From NCBI GenBank assembly GCA_000434295.1, contig HF994935.1, positions 114,473 to 178,472 on the forward strand: a stretch of 64,000 nucleotides of DNA. Reading direction: 5' to 3'. The notes under the pieces are model-generated. The model saw only the letters and a list, made by a program, of their open reading frames with translations, was not told where the DNA came from and ran no database searches. This document shows, piece by piece, positions 8,235-17,208 of the stretch. How positions within the stretch are numbered: position 1 is the stretch's first letter; the number at the start of each line of letters is the position of its first letter. The position numbers and the translations under genes were made by a program. This stretch comes from Acetobacter sp. CAG:977 (GTDB taxonomy: Bacteria > Pseudomonadota > Alphaproteobacteria > CAAGCB01 > CAG-977).

Positions 8235-8810
8235 ATGAAAGTTGTTGCTTTTAACGGCAGCTCCAGAAAAGACGGTAACACCGCTTCGTTGATTTGGATG
8301 GTCTTTAAGGAACTGGCCGCCGAAGATATCGATGTCGAAATGATCCAGCTGGGGGATAAGCCGCTTTTTTCCTGCAGAGGCTGCGGAACATGTTCCCGTA
8401 CGCCCGACAGGCATTGCATTATTACCGAAGATCCCGTCAACGAATGGCTGGATAAAATTATGGAAGCCGACGGAATGATATTGGCTTCGCCCGTGTATTT
8501 CGGCGACGTGTCGGGACAAATGAAAATATTGATAGACCGCATCGGCATGCTGTCCGGAGCCAACCCCGCGGCTTTTCGCAGAAAGGTCGGCGTCGGAATC
8601 GCCGTCGGACGTCGGTCGGGCGGATTGAGCGCGTTTCATACGTTAAATAACCTTTTCCTGCTCAGAGAAATGATCGTGCCGGGCGGCAGTTATTGGAACG
8701 TCGCGCGCGGAAAGCTGCCGGGAGAAGTCAACGATGACGAAGAAGGCGTCCGTTCCATGAGCACGCTCGGCCGCAATATGGCGTGGCTGTTAAAAAAGCT
8801 TCATTCCTAA
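8235..8810 (+). CDS. NADPH-dependent FMN reductase / flavodoxin-family protein with Cys cluster
   Basis: 191 residues. GSSRKDGNT (8-16) is the FMN phosphate loop of the flavodoxin-like reductases, and ASPVYFGDVSGQMK is the second flavin-binding region. Cys47, Cys50, Cys53 and Cys61 form C-x2-C-x2-C-x7-C, close to the compact 4Fe-4S site of iron-sulfur flavoproteins, so it may carry a cluster. It reads divergently from the NifU-like/GGGtGRT pair across about 190 bases, and shared control is possible. The ribosome binding site GGGGGA lies just before the ATG. Confidence 0.83.
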   Translation: MKVVAFNGSSRKDGNTASLIWMVFKELAAEDIDVEMIQLGDKPLFSCRGCGTCSRTPDRHCIITEDPVNEWLDKIMEADGMILASPVYFGDVSGQMKILIDRIGMLSGANPAAFRRKVGVGIAVGRRSGGLSAFHTLNNLFLLREMIVPGGSYWNVARGKLPGEVNDDEEGVRSMSTLGRNMAWLLKKLHS

Positions 8811-8834
8811 TTCGAAAAATAAAAGGCGCCCTTA

Positions 8835-8866
8835 TAAAAAAAAGCCCCTGTTCAGGGGCTTTTTTA
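8835..8866. terminator. Bidirectional terminator
   Basis: AGCCCCTG 8843-8850 pairs with CAGGGGCT 8853-8860, flanked by an A run on the left and a T run on the right. It serves the flavoprotein gene (plus) and ettA (minus). Confidence 0.88.
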
Positions 8867-8871
8867 ACGGG

Positions 8872-10554
8872 TCATTTCCGAACCAACGGTTTGTATTTTA
8901 CGCGGTGAGGCTGATCGGCATCCGCCCCCAGACGGCGTTTTTTGTCGGCTTCGTATTCTTCGTAATTGCCTTCGAACCATTCGACATGGCTGTCGCCTTC
9001 AAAAGCTAAGATATGCGTCGCGATGCGGTCAAGGAACCAACGGTCGTGAGACGTGACGACGGCGCATCCGGGAAAAGCCAGCAAAGCTTCTTCCAACGCG
9101 CGCAACGTATCAACGTCCAAATCGTTCGTCGGTTCGTCAAGCAAAATAACGTTCGCGCCCGATTTCAACATCTTTGCCATATGGACGCGATTGCGTTCGC
9201 CGCCCGACAGCTGTCCGACTTTCTTTTGTTGGTCGGCGCCTTTAAAGTTAAATTGCCCCACATACGCGCGAGAAGGCATTTTGCGTTTTCCCAAAACGAC
9301 TTCGTCTTCGCCCTGAGAAATTTCTTCCCATACGGTTTTGTTGGGGTTAAGAGCATCTCTGCTTTGATCGACATAGCCCAAAACGACGGTGTCGCCGATG
9401 CGGATTGTACCGGAATCGGGCGTTTCCTGTCCCGTAATCAGCTTCATCAACGTGGTTTTGCCCGTGCCGTTGGCGCCGATAACGCCCACAATGCCGCCCG
9501 GAGGCAGCTTAAAGGTCAGATCTTCAAACAGTAAACGGTCGCCGAAACCTTTGGAAAGCTTTTCCGCCTGAATGACAACATCGCCCAAACGGGGACCGGG
9601 AGGAATGACAATTTGGGCTTGTCCCAAAGTTTCGTTGCCCGACTGAGCCACCAGATTTTCAAACGCCTGAATACGGGCTTTGCTTTTGGCTTGTCTGGCG
9701 CGGGGGCTTTGACGGATCCATTCCAATTCTTCTTTGATGGTGCGCTGGCGAGCGGTTTCTTCTTTGGCTTCCTGAGCCAGACGTTTTTCCTTTTGTTCCA
9801 GCCAAGACGAATAATTGCCTTCGTAAGGAATGCCTTCGCCGCGGTCAAGCTCTAAAATCCAGCCCGTTACGTTGTCAAGGAAGTAGCGGTCGTGAGTTAC
9901 CATAACGACGGTGCCTTCGTAATCGTGCAAATGCTGTTGCAACCAAGCAACGGATTCGGCGTCCAAATGGTTGGTCGGTTCGTCCAACAACAGCAAATCC
10001 GGCTTTGACAATAACAGGCGGCACAAAGCAACACGGCGTTTTTCACCGCCCGACAGCTTTGTAACGTCGGCGTCTGCGGGCGGACAGCGCAAAGCATCCA
10101 TTGCGATTTCGATGGTACGTTCAATGTCCCAACCGTTGCAGGCGTCTATTTTTTCTTGCAATTCGGCTTGTTCGGCGATCAATGCGTTCATTTCGTCATC
10201 GGTCATTTCTTCGCCGAATTTCATGCTGACTTCTTCAAATCGTTTTAACAGGTCGCGCACGGGACCGACGCCGTCCATGATGTTTTCCATGACGTTTTTG
10301 GACGGATCCAGCTGAGGTTCCTGAGGCAGATATCCGACGGAAGCGCCTTCCGCCGCCCAAGCTTCGCCGTTAAATTCGGTTTCGATGCCGGCCATGATTT
10401 TCAACAGCGTACTTTTCCCCGCGCCGTTCGGTCCCAAAACGCCGATCTTTGCGCCCGGAAAAAAGGACAGCCATATATTTTTTAAAACTTCTCTGCCGCC
10501 GGGGTACGTCTTGGACAGGTTTTTCATAACGTAGATGTATTGGTACGAAGCCAT
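8872..10554 (-). CDS. ettA: Energy-dependent translational throttle ABC-F protein EttA
   Basis: 560 residues from this start, which has AGGAG 6 bases upstream; five more codons are open before it. It has two ABC domains and no membrane segments. Domain 1 has [19 protein letters not shown] and [12 protein letters not shown]; domain 2 has [19 protein letters not shown] and [12 protein letters not shown] charged linker helix joins them. Length and C-terminus match EttA, which binds the ribosomal E site and gates translation by ATP/ADP level. It appears to be a single-gene unit. Confidence 0.94.
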   Translation of the reverse strand: MASYQYIYVMKNLSKTYPGGREVLKNIWLSFFPGAKIGVLGPNGAGKSTLLKIMAGIETEFNGEAWAAEGASVGYLPQEPQLDPSKNVMENIMDGVGPVRDLLKRFEEVSMKFGEEMTDDEMNALIAEQAELQEKIDACNGWDIERTIEIAMDALRCPPADADVTKLSGGEKRRVALCRLLLSKPDLLLLDEPTNHLDAESVAWLQQHLHDYEGTVVMVTHDRYFLDNVTGWILELDRGEGIPYEGNYSSWLEQKEKRLAQEAKEETARQRTIKEELEWIRQSPRARQAKSKARIQAFENLVAQSGNETLGQAQIVIPPGPRLGDVVIQAEKLSKGFGDRLLFEDLTFKLPPGGIVGVIGANGTGKTTLMKLITGQETPDSGTIRIGDTVVLGYVDQSRDALNPNKTVWEEISQGEDEVVLGKRKMPSRAYVGQFNFKGADQQKKVGQLSGGERNRVHMAKMLKSGANVILLDEPTNDLDVDTLRALEEALLAFPGCAVVTSHDRWFLDRIATHILAFEGDSHVEWFEGNYEEYEADKKRRLGADADQPHRVKYKPLVRK

Positions 10555-10610
10555 CAGGCACTCCTGCAAAAAGAAAGAAAACTTCAGACGTTATAACAAA
10601 GAAAAACAAA

Positions 10611-10642
10611 ACGGGCAAGCTTGCGAAAGAAAGCTTGCCCGT
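10611..10642 (-). terminator. Terminator of the LRR/META operon
   Basis: ACGGGCAAGCTT 10611-10622 pairs perfectly with AAGCTTGCCCGT 10631-10642. Read on the minus strand it is followed by a T-rich tract, so it ends the operon that starts near 14991. Confidence 0.88.
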
Positions 10643-10659
10643 CCGTAAAAACTCAAATC

Positions 10660-11061
10660 TCAGTTATCTCTGTCGGGAACGGTTTCCACGAAAATCAAAT
10701 CATGAACTCCCGACGTTTTTAAAATCAGGGTTTGCCCTTTTAATTCGTACCCCGACACGGTCGGCAGAACCTTTAAATATTCCTGTTCTGCCTGCATCAA
10801 AGGCATGGGGCCCATCATCATTGTCGTTCCCGCGGGCGAAAATTCCATTCTTCCTTCGGGTTTTAATTGATAAGACCCGAAATACCTGTTCACGGCGGCG
10901 TTTCCGGCGAATCTGGGGTCTTTGGCATCAAAAGCGATGGTGATTTCCGCATTGTTCGGAGCATTGACCAATTTATAAGTTCTGCCTCTGAAATCGCCCG
11001 TATTGTTATAGACGGCGCATCCTGACAGCAGTAACGCCGCAACGGCGAATAATTTTTTCAT
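10660..11061 (-). CDS. META/HslJ-like lipoprotein
   Basis: 133 residues. A lipoprotein signal ends at Cys15 (LLSGC). The rest looks like a META (HslJ) domain: a start resembling RTYKLVN, a central FAGNAAVNRYFGSYQ segment and a PAGTTMMMGP segment. Such proteins are small outer-membrane or periplasmic lipoproteins of uncertain role. The ATG overlaps the stop of the preceding LRR gene by 4 bases (ATGA, 11058-11061), so translation is probably coupled. It is the last gene of the four-gene operon. Confidence 0.82.
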   Translation of the reverse strand: MKKLFAVAALLLSGCAVYNNTGDFRGRTYKLVNAPNNAEITIAFDAKDPRFAGNAAVNRYFGSYQLKPEGRMEFSPAGTTMMMGPMPLMQAEQEYLKVLPTVSGYELKGQTLILKTSGVHDLIFVETVPDRDN

Positions 11062-12374
11062 TTAGAGCCCTTTCCTTTGTTTTTTAACAACAAATCGGTA
11101 ACGGCCGAGCGCATGACTTCGTTTTTGATTTTCTGGAACGAAGGGCGTCCGTGCCGTCCGTCAAGCTGCCATTTGTCGGCTTCGGGGACGGCGTTCCATG
11201 CCGTTTGCATTTCTTTAGCATCTTTCCATTTGTTTTTCACGAAAATTTCGGGCAACAATTCCGCGGCGGCGGCATTTTCGATAAACGTTTTGCCGTCACC
11301 GGTCGGTTCCAGACATTCTTTTGCCGATAACGGAGCTTTGTGCACGGCCAACACTTTCGGCAACAGCCCCGTGTCAAACCCCTGAGCCAGAGTGTCCGCA
11401 AGCATCAGCGGCAAATCTGCCGCATATTCGACTTTTTTTCGATAAGCTTCACGAAAAGCAATGCGGTGCATCTGTTCCATACGGGCGTTGAAGATCGGTT
11501 TGCGGTTTCCGTCATCCCAGTTTTTTAGTTCGCAAACGGCTTTTTCCAACCGCGTCTGATGCGAAGAAAACATATCGGCAATGACCGAAGACACGCGACG
11601 TTCGGCATCCATTCCGCCGCTGGCAAAAGTCAGAACGGTTTCTTTGACGTTTGATTCCGTTAAGCCTTTGCACATTTCAACGGCGGTTTCTTCGTTCAAT
11701 TCGATAAAGTGCGCCGAAAAAAACTCTAACTTTGACGCGGGCAGATTTTTGGCAACAGCCTGTAATGCCGATTGCGATATTTTCGGGTTATACGAAATAT
11801 CCAAGTGTTTCAAAGACGATTTTGCCAAAGCATTCCCCAATTCGTCTCCGCCGTAAGCCGCGCCGACGGATTGACAGGACAGCTTTTCAAGCGCGGCCGT
11901 TTCCAACAGCGGCGCCAAACGTTCGAAAAACGGTTCCGCCATGGTGTTGGAATTAATCGTCAAAGATTTAATCTTTCCGCTTCCGATTATTCCGAGGACG
12001 GCATCGGTACATTCTTTGTCGCCGTTAACGGCGTTTTGAGAAATGTCCAGACGTTCCGTTTTTGATTCTTTGAGGGCGTTCAATAATTTGATGACGGCTT
12101 TCGGTCCCGCCTTTGCGCCGTTAAGGCTTAATTCTTTCAGTTCGGGGATTTCGCGCAAATTGTCGGCAAGCCAGCTTACGGATTCTTCCGTTACGCAGGC
12201 TTTTCCCATATTCAGCGAAGAAATTTTATATTTGGCGGCGGCTTGTAAAAAAGATTTCGTATATTCTTCTCCCGTCATCGGAGATTGCGGCGTAAAAGGC
12301 TGATCTTGACGGTGCGAATACATACGGCGGATGTCTTCGTTTAAAGCCTTTAATTCTTCAAAAGACAAACTCAT
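11058..12374 (-). CDS. Leucine-rich-repeat protein, third gene of a paralogous trio
   Basis: 438 residues, no signal peptide or membrane segment. Residues of about 70-260 hold ribonuclease-inhibitor-type repeats of some 27-30 residues (for example LKHLDISYNPKISQSALQAV). After a charged helix comes a conserved C-terminal domain shared with the two upstream genes: L.DTLAQGF.TG.LP, LSAKECLE, a W-K-D-A-K-E-M segment and DKWQLDGRHGRPSFQKIKNE. The start overlaps the upstream stop (ATGA). I do not recognise a named family for the C-terminal domain. Scaffold, effector or toxin-antitoxin-like roles are all possible. Confidence 0.75.
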   Translation of the reverse strand: MSLSFEELKALNEDIRRMYSHRQDQPFTPQSPMTGEEYTKSFLQAAAKYKISSLNMGKACVTEESVSWLADNLREIPELKELSLNGAKAGPKAVIKLLNALKESKTERLDISQNAVNGDKECTDAVLGIIGSGKIKSLTINSNTMAEPFFERLAPLLETAALEKLSCQSVGAAYGGDELGNALAKSSLKHLDISYNPKISQSALQAVAKNLPASKLEFFSAHFIELNEETAVEMCKGLTESNVKETVLTFASGGMDAERRVSSVIADMFSSHQTRLEKAVCELKNWDDGNRKPIFNARMEQMHRIAFREAYRKKVEYAADLPLMLADTLAQGFDTGLLPKVLAVHKAPLSAKECLEPTGDGKTFIENAAAAELLPEIFVKNKWKDAKEMQTAWNAVPEADKWQLDGRHGRPSFQKIKNEVMRSAVTDLLLKNKGKGSK

Positions 12375-13684
12375 CTGTTTTTTCCTTTTTTCGCAGCCAG
12401 AACGGCAGCCAAAGAACGTCGCGTGACTTCATTTTTTTCCTTTTGAAACAAAGGCCGCCCTTTTTTGCCGTCCATTTGCCAATGATGCTTCGGATCAAGC
12501 GCGCTCCATGCTTTTTGCATTTCCTTCGGGTCTTTCCAGTTTTGCGCGGAAAAAATCAAAGGCAGCATTTCCGCCTGTGCCGCCGTTAAAATAAACGGCA
12601 TGCGCGCATAGCCCTGATATTCAAAGCAATCCTCCGACGTTAACGGACGGTTTTCTTTTCTGCGGTTTTCAAGGGTTTGCTTTAAGACGCCCTTGCTTAA
12701 CGCGTCGCCCAAAGAAATATCCGCGGGAGCAGTGTCGTTTTCGTGCTCTTTTGCCAGATATTGGTAGAAACGCCGCGTTCTGGCGTTTGACCTCATTGTT
12801 TCCAAAGACTGCGCCATCAGGTTTTTTTCATAATCCGACAATCCCGACAGAGGAATGTCGGCATCTTCCAAACGGCAGGACGGGTGCTCCAGGTATGCTC
12901 TCAGAGTTTCCATAAATTTATCTGAAGGCCGTCCTTGCGGAGCAAAAGAAATCTTTGTGATTTTCGTGTCGGGCAAAATTTTTATCAAAGTTTCCGCATT
13001 TTCCTGAACCAATCCCGTTCCGATCAGATTGATTTCTTTTAAGGATGTTTCGGGCAGCTTTGAAATAATTTTTTCAATGCCTTCAGGTCCCAGCCTGTTA
13101 CTTGAGACGTTCAAAGACTTTAATTCTGATGCGGGCAGGGCATCGGCAAACGCTTCTGCGGATTTGTCCGTCATTTCGATATGCGAAAGCGTCAGTACGT
13201 CCATTTCTTTTTGTTTTAGAACGTCTGCCAGAGCAACGATGAATTTGTCGCCCAGACGGTTGTTCGTAACGTCCAACGAACGGACTTTTGATTTTTCCAA
13301 TCCGCCTAAGATGACCCCCGTGACTTTGTCGGACAGATTATTGTTGGCGATTGACAGGTTTTCGATATTTGTTTCGGGTAATTTATGAAAAACGGCAGAG
13401 ATACCGCTTTGTCCGACGGCGTTTGTGCTGATGTTCAGCGTTTTCAGCTTTAATTCCGGCATACGTTCGGCGAACCAGACGGTTTTTGTCGCGCCTAGAG
13501 CACAGGCGTTAAAATTGATGTTGTCAACGCTGGCGTCTTTGGCGGCATCAATCATGGCGTCCATGGTTTCGCGCGTCGGAAAAGAAAAAGACGGATAAAA
13601 AATGTGGCGAGCCTGAGAAGAACGGGCACGCTTTATCATGGCATCGAAATTTTTTTGTTCTTTGTCGGATAAGTCTTCGTTCAT
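12371..13684 (-). CDS. Leucine-rich-repeat protein, second gene of a paralogous trio
   Basis: 437 residues, cytoplasmic by appearance. It has the clearest repeats of the three: LKTLNISTNAVGQSGISAVF, IENLSIANNNLSD, VRSLDVTNNRLGDKFIVAL and LKSLNVSSNRLGPEGIEKI follow each other at about 28-residue spacing (about 80-230). The C-terminal 110 residues carry the same domain as its neighbours (LGDALSKGVL, LTSEDCFE, NWKDPKEMQKAW, HWQMDGKKGRP). It overlaps both neighbours by 4 bases, so the three were probably made by tandem duplication and are translated together. Confidence 0.75.
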   Translation of the reverse strand: MNEDLSDKEQKNFDAMIKRARSSQARHIFYPSFSFPTRETMDAMIDAAKDASVDNINFNACALGATKTVWFAERMPELKLKTLNISTNAVGQSGISAVFHKLPETNIENLSIANNNLSDKVTGVILGGLEKSKVRSLDVTNNRLGDKFIVALADVLKQKEMDVLTLSHIEMTDKSAEAFADALPASELKSLNVSSNRLGPEGIEKIISKLPETSLKEINLIGTGLVQENAETLIKILPDTKITKISFAPQGRPSDKFMETLRAYLEHPSCRLEDADIPLSGLSDYEKNLMAQSLETMRSNARTRRFYQYLAKEHENDTAPADISLGDALSKGVLKQTLENRRKENRPLTSEDCFEYQGYARMPFILTAAQAEMLPLIFSAQNWKDPKEMQKAWSALDPKHHWQMDGKKGRPLFQKEKNEVTRRSLAAVLAAKKGKNR

Positions 13685-14991
13685 CTGCCTGCGTTCCTTT
13701 TATTCAGGTTGGTATAGACGGCTTTTCTCATGATTTCGTTTTTAATTTTCTGATACGACGGTCGCCCGTTTTTCCCGTCCATCTGCCATTTGTGCCGTTC
13801 GTCGACGTTTTGCCAAGTCTTTTGAAATTCTTTGGCGTCAACCCATAAAGAGGTTTTGAAAATCAATGCCAGTTGTTCCGCGCGGGCGGCTTTTTGAATA
13901 AAAGGGATTCCCGCGGCGTCGGAAGCAAGGCATTCGGCGGCGCTTAAAGGCTTTTTACGTCCTGCCAACGCTTGGGGCAACACCCCCGTTTCCAATGCGT
14001 CGCACAACGTTATGCCGTCAGGTGCTTTTTCGACGTTTTTCTTTTCCGCCGTTTTCTGCGCGATGCTTTTTCTGTAAGCGACGTTTTTTAGCAAAGCTTC
14101 TCGGGCAGCCAGCATATCTTTTGATTTTTCGTGCGGCGTGTTAAACGTGGTTATGAAAACGTTTTCCAGACGGTTTTGCCCCGATTTTAACATTTTTTCG
14201 GCTTCTTTGAAAAAAGCGTCGCTGAAACGCGAAGAAGCGGAAAAATAAAAATATGATATTTCCGTGTTCGGAATCATCTGCATCAATCGGATGGCTTCGG
14301 GTTCTTTGAAATCATAGCATCCGCGCATATTCAGACGTCTGATTGTCGAATTCGGCAAAGAGTCGATGAAAATGTTTTGTGCTTTCGGGTCGTTAAAACT
14401 GCTGAACGCGAGAGAAACCAGCTTTGTGCGGTTCATGATTTCCACAAAGGCTCTGCAACCTTCGGGATAGGAAATGACGCCTTCGATATCCAGATCGCGG
14501 ATATTCGTGTCAGGCAGGACTTTGGAGAGTTTTTCCAAAAATCCGAAACGTTTTTCGCCCATTGAAGTTTGGTGAAGGGACAAGATTTCCAACGGAGTAT
14601 TTTTTGCGACGTTCAACAAAAGGGGCACGGCGGCATCGGGCAGTTCGACTCTGTTCAGGGAGAGCTCTTTGATTTTTGAAGTTTCCAAAGCTTTTAAAAG
14701 AGCGATGCCGCCCTTTTTCCCCGGTTTTGAATCGTTAAGGTTTAACCCTTCCAAATTCGGGGCAAGGTGCAAATTTCTTGCCAGCATCTGGACGTGATTG
14801 GAACCGAAATAATCGCATTCGGCAAAGGACAGCTTTTTAATCCCCGCGTTTTCGGCGGTTTTTAACAGATTTTGCCACGACTCATCGTCCGGCATGGGAA
14901 ACGGGCAGGAAAAGAACCTGTCTTTTTTTGCAGAGTCCATGCGGGAAAAAAGCTTTTCGATGTCTTCCGTTTTCGGTCGGTCAAAAGCCAT
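13681..14991 (-). CDS. Leucine-rich-repeat protein, first gene of a paralogous trio
   Basis: 436 residues with no export signal. LRR-like units run from about residue 60 to 240 (LEGLNLNDSKPGKKGGIALL, IRRLNMRGCYD). They are more degenerate than in the second gene. The shared C-terminal domain is complete: LCDALETGVLPQAL, LSAAECLASDAAGIPFI, LWVDAKEFQKTW and HKWQMDGKNGRPSYQKIKNE. A weak GGACGG ribosome binding site precedes the ATG and a promoter candidate lies at 15021-15048. It is the first gene of the operon. Confidence 0.75.
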   Translation of the reverse strand: MAFDRPKTEDIEKLFSRMDSAKKDRFFSCPFPMPDDESWQNLLKTAENAGIKKLSFAECDYFGSNHVQMLARNLHLAPNLEGLNLNDSKPGKKGGIALLKALETSKIKELSLNRVELPDAAVPLLLNVAKNTPLEILSLHQTSMGEKRFGFLEKLSKVLPDTNIRDLDIEGVISYPEGCRAFVEIMNRTKLVSLAFSSFNDPKAQNIFIDSLPNSTIRRLNMRGCYDFKEPEAIRLMQMIPNTEISYFYFSASSRFSDAFFKEAEKMLKSGQNRLENVFITTFNTPHEKSKDMLAAREALLKNVAYRKSIAQKTAEKKNVEKAPDGITLCDALETGVLPQALAGRKKPLSAAECLASDAAGIPFIQKAARAEQLALIFKTSLWVDAKEFQKTWQNVDERHKWQMDGKNGRPSYQKIKNEIMRKAVYTNLNKRNAGR

Positions 14992-15020
14992 ATTTCCGTC
15001 CTTTTTTGTCTATTTCTTCT

Positions 15021-15048
15021 ATAATACCAAACCGTATGGAAACGGCAA
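15021..15048 (-). promoter_or_regulatory. Promoter candidate for the LRR operon
   Basis: Read on the minus strand, TTGCCG (15048-15043) and TATTAT (15026-15021) are 16 bases apart, about 30 bases before the first LRR start codon. A separate TATAAT at 15115-15120 on the plus strand could serve the divergent gene at 15168, though its -35 is weak. Confidence 0.45.
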
Positions 15049-15167
15049 CAAAAAAGCCCTATTTAAAGCAAGGTCGTTTTAGAAAAAATGGTTCTGCTTT
15101 TTTTCTTTTTTTTGTATAATAACACTTAATGACAGCCTTTTAAGTTGCAGATTTCGGAGGAAAAGCG

Positions 15168-16643
15168 ATGGAACAGGAAGCCGATTCTCTAAATAAGGCA
15201 GATGCCGATAAAATAATGGACGATGCCGTTGCCGATTTTGAACGGCGAATACGGGCAATAAAAGAGGCAAAGAAGGCTCAGGGGCTTGAAACGGCTGTTT
15301 CCAAATATGTTCCGTCGTGTGCGAATAATTCGAATCTGTACTGTTTGGGAGCCTATACATACTCTTTGGGGGCGGCAATGAATAAAAACGGTCTGTCTCC
15401 GAAGGAAAACGGGCTGATGCAGTTTACTGCGGCCGAACGAGAGACGTACGCTTCCGATGCTTGGGGCAGTCCGCAAATTTCTTGTCCTGCGGCGGCGAAT
15501 TATTTTGAAACGAATTGCAACGATTCCTTAAAGTCATGCGGACAAAGCTTAAAAGATGCTCCGAACGGGACGACTTTAGGCGATATGCTGGCTCAGGGGT
15601 ATCGAAACGGCTCAATACCTCAAGGGTCGCTGGTTTTGTTGAAAAGCGACGGAAATTCTTCGACAGGGATGCACGCCGCAATGTTCGTCGGGCTAAACGA
15701 GAACGGAGAACCTTTGTTTTCTTCGGCGAATCCCGAAATTATCCGCCAACCGGTAAAAGAATGGGCAAACCAGGTCGCAGATCCGAAACGCTCAAAGGAT
15801 ACGGACTGTTATGTTGTTAATATGCGTTCGGCGTTAAGCGCCAAACTGTTTCCTGCCGGACATAAAGTAGAAAAGGAAAAAGAGCAACAATCCGAAAAAG
15901 ATTCTTCTCCGGAGCTTGGCGGAAAATTTGCAAGGGTCGGACACGACGGACAAAAAACAGCCCGCTTTGAAGGAAAAGATCTCGGAGGCTTACTTTTTAA
16001 AGTTCCTCGCGATGCTGCGGAATTTAAAGAAGCTGCCAAAAAAATGTCAGGCTTTTTAAAGGGGGCAATACAGAAAGGCAGTAACGAACCGAAACAAACA
16101 GGAAGTGTAGGTAAAGTCGGCAAAGCAGAACCGTCATTACCGCCGAACGGAAAACTTGCAAGGGGCGGTCATGACGGAGAAAAAACGGCTCGTTTTGTTG
16201 GGAAAAATCCCGGCGAAGATGTCTTGAAGGCGACGGTAAAAGATTTGTTTGATGCCGGAAATCTGAAAAAAGCGGCTCAAAAAGTGTCGGATTTTTTGGG
16301 GGATGCAGCTCAGGCGGTAAAGGAAAAGCTTAACAAAACCGTTAATGACGTCAAACGGCGCGTGCTCCGCAACGAAATTCGCTTTCGCGCGAAAATGCGT
16401 ACGGATAAAAAAGCTTCAAAGTTGCTGAAACAAAAAAGTGTTTTGGGTAAAACAAGGGAAATCGGAAAAGCTCCCGAAAAAAAAGCCGTTCTCAAAGGAA
16501 GCGGGCTGATGAAAACTTTGATGCGTCATTCTGCGGAAAAGCCTGCGCCTAAAACATCTTCTCGTTTAAGTTTTAATGAAAAGATGCAAAAAGTTTCACC
16601 GGTTAATCGGGTCGTTATGGCAAAATTAGGTCGTACGCACTGA
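15168..16643 (+). CDS. Unrecognised protein with possible Cys/His hydrolase domain and a Lys-rich tail
   Basis: 491 residues with no signal peptide. The start has GGAGGAAAAG upstream. Residues of about 45-220 are globular and rich in Cys (51, 59, 106, 117, 124, 214). Cys59 in YCLGAYTYSLG, His169 in GMHAAMFVG and Asn188 in FSSAN are spaced as in NlpC/CHAP-like amidohydrolases, a weak resemblance only. The second half is basic and low in complexity. It contains a 20-residue unit, GGKFARVGHDGQKTARFEGK (252-271), repeated at 327-346 with small changes. It reads divergently from the LRR operon. An effector-like role is a guess from this context. Confidence 0.6.
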   Translation: MEQEADSLNKADADKIMDDAVADFERRIRAIKEAKKAQGLETAVSKYVPSCANNSNLYCLGAYTYSLGAAMNKNGLSPKENGLMQFTAAERETYASDAWGSPQISCPAAANYFETNCNDSLKSCGQSLKDAPNGTTLGDMLAQGYRNGSIPQGSLVLLKSDGNSSTGMHAAMFVGLNENGEPLFSSANPEIIRQPVKEWANQVADPKRSKDTDCYVVNMRSALSAKLFPAGHKVEKEKEQQSEKDSSPELGGKFARVGHDGQKTARFEGKDLGGLLFKVPRDAAEFKEAAKKMSGFLKGAIQKGSNEPKQTGSVGKVGKAEPSLPPNGKLARGGHDGEKTARFVGKNPGEDVLKATVKDLFDAGNLKKAAQKVSDFLGDAAQAVKEKLNKTVNDVKRRVLRNEIRFRAKMRTDKKASKLLKQKSVLGKTREIGKAPEKKAVLKGSGLMKTLMRHSAEKPAPKTSSRLSFNEKMQKVSPVNRVVMAKLGRTH

Positions 16644-16711
16644 TTTAATATTTGTCGCAAGCGGTAAGGCGGTTATGATAAAGCGGTTTTTGTTTTTTAA
16701 GAGGGGATGAC

Positions 16712-17128
16712 ATGTACAAAAGAACAGCCTTTTTTACTGCTGTCGGTCTTTTGTTTGCTTTTGCAGCATCGGCGCAGGACGCCGATCCGTATCGTTTAAG
16801 CACGCATATTTTGGATATTTCCAAAGGCATGCCCGCCGCAAACGTTCAAGTTGATTTGGAAAAGTACAATTCCGAAACGAATGTTTGGTCGTTACAGGCG
16901 ACGGAACGGACGGGACAAAACGGCCGTATCGGGAATTTTGTGCCGTCGGGCGAAGGCACTGAAGGGATTTACAGACTACGTTTTAAGACGGCACCTTATT
17001 TTAAGGCACAAAATCAAAAGTCGGTTTATCCTTATATCGAAGTCGTTTTTGAAATGGAAAAAACGGGGCATTATCATATTCCCGTAACCGTTTCGGCAAA
17101 CGGTTATGCGACGTATCGCGGGAACTGA
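16712..17128 (+). CDS. 5-hydroxyisourate hydrolase-like (transthyretin-related) exported protein
   Basis: 138 residues. A cleavable signal peptide (to about residue 21, ASA) is followed by a transthyretin-like domain. The family start LSTHILDISKGMPA is present, as is GRIGNF in the middle and HYHIPVTVS near the end. The C-terminus is YRGN where HIU hydrolases usually end in YRGS. Catalytic His and Arg positions (HILD, IYRLRF, HYH) are present, so it is probably active in the periplasm on 5-hydroxyisourate. No other purine catabolism gene is in the window. The ribosome binding site is GAGGGG. Confidence 0.82.
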   Translation: MYKRTAFFTAVGLLFAFAASAQDADPYRLSTHILDISKGMPAANVQVDLEKYNSETNVWSLQATERTGQNGRIGNFVPSGEGTEGIYRLRFKTAPYFKAQNQKSVYPYIEVVFEMEKTGHYHIPVTVSANGYATYRGN

Positions 17129-17180
17129 TTTTTGCCGACCGAATACGTTCGTGATTGACACACTGTTTCCGAAAATAAAA

Positions 17181-17208
17181 AAGCCTGCATAACGCAGGCT
17201 TCTTTTTT
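17181..17208. terminator. Bidirectional terminator between HIU hydrolase gene and tRNA
   Basis: AAGCCTGC 17181-17188 pairs with GCAGGCTT 17194-17201 and is followed by a run of T. On the minus strand the A run at 17177-17182 gives the T tail that ends the tRNA transcript. Confidence 0.85.
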
